NCBI GenBank assembly: GCA_910587275.1 | Contig: CAJUMD010000070.1 | Coordinates: forward strand, 1-17,639 | Length of the DNA: 17,639 nt | Reading direction: 5' to 3' | Origin: an uncultured Kineothrix sp. | Lineage (GTDB): Bacteria; Bacillota; Clostridia; Lachnospirales; Lachnospiraceae | Shown here: piece by piece, positions 7,687 to 13,615 of the stretch | Numbering within the stretch: position 1 is the stretch's first letter | Layout of the letters: the number at the start of each line of letters is the position of its first letter | Translations under genes and position numbers: made by a program | The notes under the pieces: generated by a model | Seen by the model: the letters and a program-made list of their open reading frames with translations, nothing else | The model's database searches: none | What the model was told of the DNA's origin: nothing

Positions 7687-7718
7687 AAGCACAGAGAGGC
7701 AGGGACAAACTGGGCGGG
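7687..7718 (-). repeat. Dispersed repeat, copy C (inverted relative to copy A)
   Basis: The reverse complement matches 2640-2671 at 29 of 32 positions, including GTTTGTCCCTGCC. With copy A on the other side, the pair brackets the regulator-kinase-transporter module in inverted orientation. Its last seven bases are shared with the left arm of the long hairpin at 7712-7774. Confidence 0.65.
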
Positions 7719-7774
7719 AGAATTTTGCGGGACAGGCAATCCCCCTGCCGCCGCCCCGCAAAATTTTCCCGCCC
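7712..7774. terminator. Long 20-bp inverted repeat between convergent genes
   Basis: The arms at 7712-7731 and 7755-7774 (GGGCGGGARAATTTTGCGGG) pair over 20 positions with a single G-U wobble. They enclose a 23-base loop that can fold a small inner GGCA/TGCC stem. It lies between the convergent ends of the permease gene and the repeat-protein gene. No T-run follows on either strand, so it may be a bidirectional RNA-stabilising hairpin, a terminator, or the end of a MITE-like element. Confidence 0.55.
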
Positions 7775-7784
7775 GTTCGTCCGT

Positions 7785-10700
7785 CTATGCAAACGTCGCC
7801 AATTTTAACGGAATTTCCCAATCAATCCACACCGCTTCCTTGCGCCTTCCTGCCAAAACCACAAGTTCTTCCCCTTTATGCCTTCGGGCAAACAGCCTTC
7901 CGGTACGCAGCGTAAACTGTCCGGTGGAAGACTGCTCCAGCAGCAGATCAGGCAGGTTCACTTCAAAACCGTTTTCCGTCTTCTTCATCATATAGCTTCC
8001 GGCATACCGGGAACCTCCTTCCCCATCCTGGTGATATACCCTGACGCTCCGCAGCATCATGTAAAGAAGGAACAGGAGTACTGCCGCAAATGCCACTCCG
8101 CTTACCGTAAAAGTAACGGCTTTCACCACGGGCGCCATGACCTCCGTCTTTTTCATGGTTCCCTGCCGTACCGCCAAAACAGGCTCCGCCTTCACTTCTT
8201 TCTGCTTTACGGTAGTTTCCTCTTTTCCCGGAAGTTTATGTTCTTTCTTCCCGGCTTTGTGTTCCCCCGCCCGCTCCGCATCCGGGAGAATGGGACGGAT
8301 GCCCGCCGTATGCTGCCTGCGGTTACTGCCGCCGTCTCCGTCCTCCGCGTTTTTCTCCGCTTTTCCTCCGGTCTTCTTCCTTCCCGCTTTTTTCTCCGCC
8401 GTCTTTTCCGGCTGCATCCCTTCCTCGGGAATCTTTATATCCTCTCTGCCATTTTCCGCTCCGTTACCAAAACCGCCGCTGCCGTCTTCCCCGTTACCGC
8501 CGTCATCCCCGCTGTCACTGCTCCCATCATCAGAATCATCACGGTTCCCTTGAGTCTGTCCGGCGCTGTCTAAGTCTTCTTCCATATTATCTTTTTTGCC
8601 GCTATCATCCGTTTTGCCGTTTCCATCATCTTCTTTTAAACCGTCAGACCCATCCTCCTTTTTCCCGTCATTTTCTTTTCCGTCTCCGATTCCGGTATCT
8701 TCTTTTCCATTTTCTTTTCCATCCTCTTTTCCATCTTCTTTTTTCCCATTATCTTCCTTTTCATCTTCCTTTCCGTTACCGTTTCCGGTATCTCCTTTTC
8801 CATCCTCCTCTTTTTTACCATCATCTCCGCCGTCACCCGTGCCGCCTCCGTCCGGTTCTTCTTTACGGATGTTGCTGACGGTAATGCTTTCCCTGGAAAC
8901 ATTGCCGCAGATGTCGCGCACGGCAATTTCCACCGTGCCGTTTTCCTTCACGGTATATTCACGCTCCGTCGTCCATGTTTTCCCTCCGTCGAAAGAATAG
9001 GCTTCCCTCGGCAGTCCGCTACCCCTGCTCCCGTCGGGCTGGACATCTTCCGCCGTGACCCGTATCCGGTTTTGCTCCGCCTCCGCTTCCGTCCCGGAAA
9101 GCACTTCACGGATGGCAGGCGCTGTCCGGTCGATGTTTTTCACCTCGATGGAAAGTACCGGTTCCTTTTTGTCCATATCTTCATTTTCCGCCAATAAACG
9201 CACGGTGTATACCCCGTTTTCCGCTGCGGTATACTTGCTGTTCCTATACGGTACATGAACGTTTTCCCCGTCACCGCTTCCCGTTTTCTCCTCCGCTTCC
9301 GTGCTTCCTTCTCCGCCTTCCTCCGTTTCCGCTCCTTCCCAGACAAAAGGCTTTTCTGCCAAGAGCAGGAAGCCGTCCTCATCTTCACACGCTGCCTGCA
9401 AAACCACCGGCTCCCGGCTCCATCCGGCGCATGTGTTGGAAAGGGAAAATATGGCGTATGCGGTATTTTCCTCCCTGCCGCAGTTTAGCCCGTATCCGTC
9501 AATGGTTTCCTCCGTTTTTCCACAATCCAGGGCATAAGCATCCGTCACCGTTTCGTCTTTACCGCAAATTCTGGAATATGAGTCAATACTTTCTTCCGTC
9601 TTTCCGCAGTTTATTTGGTAAGATACCACCGTCTTCTCCGTCTTTCCGCAGTTTTGCCGGTAGGCATCCACGCTCTTTTCGTTTTTTCCGCAGTTTATCC
9701 GGTAGGAATCCACGGTTGACGTATTTTTCCCGCAGTCCATACCATATTCCACTACGGTACTTTCGTTTTTTCCGCATCCCAAATTCCACGCATCCACGGT
9801 ATCCGTCCCTTTGCCGCAGGAAATCACATATCCTTCCACTGTGTCTTCCCCTTTCCCGCAGACGGTTTTCCGGTACTGGTGTGTTATATCCATTTTATGG
9901 CACGCCCAGCAGATGCTTTTTCTGTCCGTCACCCTTCCCTGTCCGCAGGACTGGTGTTGAAAGGTACCCTCAAAAGTCATGTGCAGGGTTTCCCCGTGAT
10001 GGTAACAATGTTCGTCATATTCATCCAGCCTTTGGAATCCGCCTTCATAAACCGCCGTACATGTTTCCGTTGTATAGCAGGCATCCGTATGCGCATGATA
10101 AACCGGCTGGTAACAGCTTCCTCCCGCCGTCTCATTTCCGTCATGGGAATGGTATACGGGCACGGTATAGCAGCCGCCTCCTGCCTGTGCATCACCGGTG
10201 TGTACATGGTAAACCGCCTTCCCGTAACAACCGCCTCCCGACGATGCACTCCCCGTATGTACATGGCACACCGTCTTCCCGTAACAGCCGCCGCCCGACG
10301 ACACACTTCCCGTATGGGCATGATAAACCGCCTCCCCGTAACAGCCTCCTCCCGATGACACATTTCCTGCATGGACATGGTAAACCGCCTTCCCGTAGCA
10401 GCCCTTCCCATCCGTTTCATTCCCCGTATGCACATGATAATCCGCTTTCCCGTAACAGCCTCCACCGTCCGTTTCATTCCCCGTATGCACATGGTAAACC
10501 GGACTCCTGTAACAGCCCCCGCCTCCACCGGCATCCCCCTCATGCACATGCCGTATTTCCTTTGTATAGCAGCCGGAACCCTCCTCATTCCCTATATGGA
10601 TATGGAACAACTCCTGCTCCACCCTCATTCCGCCCACCGCGGAATCCGTCTCTCCCTGTGTTTCCATCCTCTCTCCCGCATACCCCTGCGCAGGCAGTGC

Positions 10701-10796
10701 AAAAACCGCCGCCATAGCCAAAATCCCGGCACGCTTAAACCAATTCCCCTTATTGACCCATTTTTTTATGTGTTCCGTTTTTCCTGTCTTTCTCAT
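7785..10796 (-). CDS. Repeat-rich His/Cys cell-surface protein with C-terminal membrane anchor
   Basis: A surface protein of about 1003 residues; no known gene name. The start at 10796 (MRKTGKTEHIKK) has AAGGAG ten bases upstream; GTG at 10829 and ATG at 10817 are weaker alternatives. Numbering from the GTG: a signal peptide ends near AQGYA (about 51), then ten HxH...GCY units (75-258), a spacer with CWACH (307-311), and ten Cys-Gly-Lys/Arg units at 14-residue spacing (324-450). A segment with Cys pairs (467-481) and an Ig-like region (about 540-655, including YSFDGGKTWT) follow. Next are a Gly/Asp/Lys/Glu linker (656-800), a basic region (805-900), one membrane helix (905-926) and an 88-residue cytoplasmic tail. 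It is probably an extracellular metal-binding or disulfide-braced stalk on the envelope. Transcription likely starts near 11050 from a consensus promoter. Function is not known. Confidence 0.88.
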   Translation of the reverse strand: MRKTGKTEHIKKWVNKGNWFKRAGILAMAAVFALPAQGYAGERMETQGETDSAVGGMRVEQELFHIHIGNEEGSGCYTKEIRHVHEGDAGGGGGCYRSPVYHVHTGNETDGGGCYGKADYHVHTGNETDGKGCYGKAVYHVHAGNVSSGGGCYGEAVYHAHTGSVSSGGGCYGKTVCHVHTGSASSGGGCYGKAVYHVHTGDAQAGGGCYTVPVYHSHDGNETAGGSCYQPVYHAHTDACYTTETCTAVYEGGFQRLDEYDEHCYHHGETLHMTFEGTFQHQSCGQGRVTDRKSICWACHKMDITHQYRKTVCGKGEDTVEGYVISCGKGTDTVDAWNLGCGKNESTVVEYGMDCGKNTSTVDSYRINCGKNEKSVDAYRQNCGKTEKTVVSYQINCGKTEESIDSYSRICGKDETVTDAYALDCGKTEETIDGYGLNCGREENTAYAIFSLSNTCAGWSREPVVLQAACEDEDGFLLLAEKPFVWEGAETEEGGEGSTEAEEKTGSGDGENVHVPYRNSKYTAAENGVYTVRLLAENEDMDKKEPVLSIEVKNIDRTAPAIREVLSGTEAEAEQNRIRVTAEDVQPDGSRGSGLPREAYSFDGGKTWTTEREYTVKENGTVEIAVRDICGNVSRESITVSNIRKEEPDGGGTGDGGDDGKKEEDGKGDTGNGNGKEDEKEDNGKKEDGKEDGKENGKEDTGIGDGKENDGKKEDGSDGLKEDDGNGKTDDSGKKDNMEEDLDSAGQTQGNRDDSDDGSSDSGDDGGNGEDGSGGFGNGAENGREDIKIPEEGMQPEKTAEKKAGRKKTGGKAEKNAEDGDGGSNRRQHTAGIRPILPDAERAGEHKAGKKEHKLPGKEETTVKQKEVKAEPVLAVRQGTMKKTEVMAPVVKAVTFTVSGVAFAAVLLFLLYMMLRSVRVYHQDGEGGSRYAGSYMMKKTENGFEVNLPDLLLEQSSTGQFTLRTGRLFARRHKGEELVVLAGRRKEAVWIDWEIPLKLATFA
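8430..8864 (-). repeat. Low-complexity Gly/Asp/Lys/Glu linker coding region
   Basis: This part of the surface-protein gene encodes about 145 residues built from short GKEDGKE-like words, followed by a Ser/Asp/Gly stretch. At DNA level, 8630-8820 is almost pure pyrimidine on the plus strand, made of TCTTTTCC/TTCCAT units. It is prone to slippage and could vary in length between strains while keeping frame when changes are multiples of three. Confidence 0.7.
9480..9860 (-). repeat. Tandem 42-bp repeat encoding CGKxExTVDxYxxN units
   Basis: Nine full 14-residue units plus a tenth start (CGREEN) lie head to tail, each beginning Cys-Gly-Lys and carrying an aromatic residue near position 11. The consensus is CGKTEETVDSYxIN. 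Spacing is exactly 14 residues throughout, with DNA divergence between units, so the array is old and under selection for the Cys, Gly and aromatic positions. Confidence 0.85.
10070..10607 (-). repeat. Tandem 54-57-bp repeat encoding YHVHTGN...GGGCYGKAV units
   Basis: Ten units run from FHIHIGNEEGSGCY to the degenerate YHAHTDACY. Each has two histidines in HxH, then Gly, a short polar stretch, a Gly run and Cys-Tyr. One unit (CHVHTG) has Cys in place of the leading Tyr. Units near the middle are nearly identical at DNA level, suggesting recent duplication or gene conversion. Confidence 0.88.
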
Positions 10797-10810
10797 ATTT
10801 TCCATTCTCC

Positions 10811-10954
10811 TTACCATCTTAACTTCCACCCTGTTTTCACCTTCCGCTTAAAACCATATCTTCTTCCCTCCTCCAACGTAAATCCCGCCTTTTTCCCAAA
10901 AGTGCCTTCTGCTTTTACACTGATGGAGAGAGGGCCCTCTACAAAAATCCACAT
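10811..10954 (-). CDS. Candidate 47-residue leader ORF
   Basis: An ORF in the long leader of the surface-protein gene, starting MWIFVEGPLSISVKAEG and ending in a basic stretch (KVKTGWKLRW). Its stop codon is part of TAAGGAG, so it overlaps the ribosome binding site of the surface-protein start at 10796. That arrangement allows translational coupling or attenuation. The site upstream of its ATG is G-rich but poor, and no family was recognised. It may be non-coding leader. Confidence 0.3.
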   Translation of the reverse strand: MWIFVEGPLSISVKAEGTFGKKAGFTLEEGRRYGFKRKVKTGWKLRW

Positions 10955-11057
10955 AAAAAACCCGCCCCAAGGATATGCTCTCCAAACACATTCCAAAAGA
11001 CAGGTTTCACATCATCATCATTCTTTCATTTACACATTCACAACTATCACAGCCCTA

Positions 11058-11086
11058 ATTGTATCTTAATTGATACTTTCTGTCAA
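11058..11086 (-). promoter_or_regulatory. Consensus sigma-A promoter with internal dyad, surface-protein gene
   Basis: On the minus strand, TTGACA (11081-11086) and TACAAT (11058-11063) are separated by exactly 17 bases. This is the best-matching promoter in the window. The spacer holds the dyad GTATC-N6-GATAC (11061-11076), which overlaps the -10 and is well placed for a repressor. Transcription would begin near 11050, giving a leader of about 250 bases. Within that leader is a 12-bp palindrome AGAGGGCCCTCT at 10929-10940; nothing else was recognised there. Confidence 0.72.
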
Positions 11087-11119
11087 TCCCCAAAACAGCC
11101 AATTCAAAAATAATTGTTT

Positions 11120-11176
11120 CAATTCAGCCCGAAATGTTATGTTCGGGGGTGAGTGGGGACGCAAAAAACAGGGGCG
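11120..11176 (+). repeat. Dispersed intergenic repeat, copy B
   Basis: It matches the first half of copy A (2582-2635), beginning CAATTCAG and running through GAAATGTTATGTTCGGGGG to ACAGG(G/A)GCG, with two one-base length differences. The stem here is CCCGAA / TTCGGG around ATGTTATG; in copy A the same positions are held by wobble or weaker pairs. It lies just downstream of the 695-residue membrane protein gene. On that gene's strand a run of six T residues follows a GC-rich segment, so it may also act as its terminator. Confidence 0.6.
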
Positions 11177-11187
11177 GCATCTTTTCC

Positions 11188-13275
11188 TCACCCCAAAAAC
11201 ATCCCCTTCAGGTAATAATACAATTCCGGATGACTCCCTCTCACATTCACACTCAAATCCCCATTCCCCATCACCACGCCAAGCCCATACACTGCCTGAA
11301 GCAGACAGACCATAACAAGGAGTGCCATCATCCCGCTGCGCCGCTCCGTACCGTTGCTGATTTCCCACACCGCAAACAAAACCAGCACGGATACCAGCAA
11401 CACCCCAAAAACCATATCCACCGTATACCTCTGCAGTATCCCGGCGCCCGTCACATCCACCACGCCAAGAATCACAGGAACCGCAAGGCTTACCAACCCA
11501 AACGCATAAATCCCCTTATGCTTTAGTGCCTTTTTCTCCCGCCGCAACAGCAAAAGGAACCAGGCAAGCGCATTGCAGACCAGCATTCCCCCGTATGTAT
11601 ATTCGGCATTCAGTTTGCCCATATATGTCCCGGAGCTAATCTGTATTCCCTGCAAAAACGGAAATTCACTGCCAACCGACGGCGGCTGCAGGAAATAATG
11701 CCAAAGCCCCAGCAGCGCCTGGTGGAGATGAAACCCCCTTTTCGTCATATCGTTGCTGGTCAGGCTGTAAGTCGCACCGAAATCAAACGGCGAACCGAAC
11801 CTTGCCGCATTATAATACATTATCCCCGCCGCCACGAGTACATAGGGCAGACAGATGCACAGGGTATCCAGGGGATTCTTTTTCCCGAACAGTTCCCGTT
11901 TCCTTACGACCTCCTCCCAAAACAGCGGTACTGCGAGGAAGGAAAATAACAGCATCTGCGGGCGGCAGCCTGCCACCAGTGCCATGCAGAGGGAACCTGC
12001 CAAATATGCCAGCCTTTTCTTCCTCGTATGCATCAGGTACTTTCCCTTCAACCACAGCCACAGTCCGGCAGCCGTAAACATATTCGCCGCCATAATCGGT
12101 GTATCATACATATCCGGTCTCGCTATCACAAACAGGTAATTCCCGCTGCATACCGTCAATATGCACACCATCAGATAAAGGAAAAACGGGGTATTTACAA
12201 ACCACCGCCTGACAATTTCCCGGTAAAGCGCGAAAACCGCCAATATAAAACCACAGTAGAAAACATAAACCGCAAGATAATTGGGCAGATGATGTCCCGT
12301 CAGCAGATAGCATGGCAGATAAAGCAGCAGTTCCGGCACCACACCGAAATACACATAATACTTCCCTTCAGAATATGCATAATCCGCCTGATACGGAATC
12401 CCGTTCGCCTGCAGGTAAATCGTATCGTAAGGGTTTTCCACCTGCAGCAGTTCTTCCGAAGGCTGCGCCGTCAGGTAAAAATGCCCCTTCGCCATGGCTT
12501 CCGCCAATTCCTGGTACTGCCGATGGTGGGGCCAGGGCGCGGTGATGCAGACCGGGTTCACATGGGCAAGCTGCCACGCCATCCCGGCTAACAGCAAAAG
12601 AACCGCCACGGTAACTGCCTTCTGTCTTCTTGAGCCAATACACCGCGTCGTTTCCAGGCTTCCCCTCCCCACACACCGCGCATAATGCACCAGGCAAAGA
12701 GCCGCCCAAACCGCCGCCAGCCTGCCAAAACGGAAGAAAAAGGGAATCCGCACGTTAGCGGTCAAATCCGCCTCCACCATGCATCCCGCCGGAAGCGTAA
12801 ACTGTACCGACAGCTCCGACACTTTTCCCGCCGGATACACCTTCGTATAATGGGTATGCACAAGCCCCGGGACCAATACCTGTTCCGGCAGGGTATAACT
12901 GTAATAATTCCCCCCGTCCGCCAGGCTTACCGTATAAGGAACCGTATCCGGCTGCAAATCCGGCTCCGGGAATCGCAAATCCAAGTTCAGGTTATGTATG
13001 TCCGCATCCAGGCCCGCAGCATACAGTGACAGCACGCCTTCGTCCACCATGTAAACCGGCCGGCCGTCTTCCCCGCTTCCGGTATTTGTCCCGCCCTCCA
13101 CACGGATTTCCCCAAGTTCTGCCGTATCCGCGTTCCGGCGGCTTTCCCATGCCGGAAAGTTAAACAGGAACAGTTCCGCCGCCACCGCTGCGACTAACAG
13201 CCAAAGCCATACTTCCCACGGCTTCCTTTCCCCGGATGTTATTTTTCCATGCAGATTTTTTAACTTCCTTATCAT
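11188..13275 (-). CDS. Polytopic membrane protein, GT-C glycosyltransferase-like
   Basis: A 695-residue membrane protein. A first helix (about 22-42) is followed by an extracellular beta-rich segment (about 45-185) and then roughly ten or more helices. The loop HRQYQELAEAMAKGHFYLT with PSEELLQVENPYD and the following GKYYVYFGVVPELLLYLPCYL recalls a Firmicute family of GT-C-fold membrane glycosyltransferases that use lipid-linked sugars. An exact catalytic Asp/Glu was not assigned. GGAAGGAG precedes the ATG at good distance. A 28-codon leader ORF ends 27 bases upstream. It is divergent from the PMT-like gene at 13616 and shares its promoter region, so both may modify the same envelope polymer. 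Membrane topology is clear; enzymatic activity is inferred. Confidence 0.8.
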   Translation of the reverse strand: MIRKLKNLHGKITSGERKPWEVWLWLLVAAVAAELFLFNFPAWESRRNADTAELGEIRVEGGTNTGSGEDGRPVYMVDEGVLSLYAAGLDADIHNLNLDLRFPEPDLQPDTVPYTVSLADGGNYYSYTLPEQVLVPGLVHTHYTKVYPAGKVSELSVQFTLPAGCMVEADLTANVRIPFFFRFGRLAAVWAALCLVHYARCVGRGSLETTRCIGSRRQKAVTVAVLLLLAGMAWQLAHVNPVCITAPWPHHRQYQELAEAMAKGHFYLTAQPSEELLQVENPYDTIYLQANGIPYQADYAYSEGKYYVYFGVVPELLLYLPCYLLTGHHLPNYLAVYVFYCGFILAVFALYREIVRRWFVNTPFFLYLMVCILTVCSGNYLFVIARPDMYDTPIMAANMFTAAGLWLWLKGKYLMHTRKKRLAYLAGSLCMALVAGCRPQMLLFSFLAVPLFWEEVVRKRELFGKKNPLDTLCICLPYVLVAAGIMYYNAARFGSPFDFGATYSLTSNDMTKRGFHLHQALLGLWHYFLQPPSVGSEFPFLQGIQISSGTYMGKLNAEYTYGGMLVCNALAWFLLLLRREKKALKHKGIYAFGLVSLAVPVILGVVDVTGAGILQRYTVDMVFGVLLVSVLVLFAVWEISNGTERRSGMMALLVMVCLLQAVYGLGVVMGNGDLSVNVRGSHPELYYYLKGMFLG

Positions 13276-13302
13276 TTTAATCTCCTTCCTATACGCGCCG
13301 CC

Positions 13303-13389
13303 TTACCATACGGTGCGCCTCCTGCACGCCTTTTTGGAGCCAAAAAGGAATCCCGTGTTTACCTGTTTGTCCGGCGATGCTGCCCCCAT
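13303..13389 (-). CDS. 28-residue leader ORF upstream of the GT-C-like gene
   Basis: An ORF of 28 codons starting MGAASPDKQVNTGFLFG and ending CRRRTVW. A perfect AGGAGG lies five bases before its ATG. It is between the minus-strand promoter at 13445-13473 and the membrane-protein start at 13275, so it will be on the transcript. A perfect inverted repeat (13329-13348, CCTTTTTGG / CCAAAAAGG) lies inside the coding part. The set-up fits a leader peptide that controls the downstream gene, or a small protein in its own right. Confidence 0.45.
   Translation of the reverse strand: MGAASPDKQVNTGFLFGSKKACRRRTVW
13329..13348. repeat. Perfect inverted repeat inside the leader ORF
   Basis: CCTTTTTGG and CCAAAAAGG form a 9-bp dyad around two bases. 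In RNA an 8-bp stem with a 4-base loop would form within the coding part of the 28-codon ORF. No T-run follows, so it is not a simple terminator. Confidence 0.6.
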
Positions 13390-13444
13390 AAGAACCTCCT
13401 AAACTAAATTTCTTATTTTTCCTTAAATTTTTTCTTATGAAGCA

Positions 13445-13477
13445 ATTATACAAAAAAAATCAGGATTATGCTATAAT
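13445..13477. promoter_or_regulatory. Overlapping divergent promoters
   Basis: Plus strand: extended -10 TGCTATAAT with TATAAT at 13472-13477, and a weak -35 (TACAAA, 13449-13454) at 17 bp. Minus strand: TATAAT at 13445-13450 with a weak -35 (13468-13473). The two footprints occupy almost the same 33 bp, so polymerase can probably sit on only one at a time. The plus promoter serves the PMT-like gene and the minus promoter serves the leader ORF and GT-C-like gene. Confidence 0.6.
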
Positions 13478-13517
13478 GAATTAATTTGTGACAAAATTTG
13501 TAATTTGCCCCGTGCTC

Positions 13518-13555
13518 CGCCTTAGCGGCATACTTCTTCTGCACAGGGCTGTGCA
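13518..13555 (+). repeat. Two small hairpins in the leader of the PMT-like gene
   Basis: CCGC-CTTA-GCGG (13518-13529) and TGCACAG-GG-CTGTGCA (13540-13555) are perfect dyads in the untranslated leader before the start at 13616. Neither is followed by a T-run. They may shape the leader RNA; no known riboswitch was recognised. Confidence 0.4.
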
Positions 13556-13615
13556 TAAAGAAATCCGCTCAGAACCGTTATGGCATCCGAACGGAACCAG
13601 AAAGGAGCGCAACCC

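Noticed and set aside
8596..9000. Plus-strand Ser/Pro/Phe-rich frame
   Set aside because: Antisense of the Gly/Asp/Lys/Glu linker; the composition follows from the complementary strand.
9480..10607. Possible CRISPR array, because of regularly spaced repeats
   Set aside because: The repeats are contiguous with no unique spacers, are coding in one frame, and their periods (42 and 54-57 bp) match protein units.
9431..10717. A 428-codon plus-strand open frame opposite the repeat protein
   Set aside because: It is the antisense shadow of the tandem repeats: low-complexity Arg/Pro/Ser/His composition, no ribosome binding site and no family features.
12028..12591. A 187-codon plus-strand frame inside the 695-residue membrane protein gene
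   Set aside because: Basic, repeat-free shadow with no start signals; the minus-strand frame has clear membrane helices and a good ribosome binding site.
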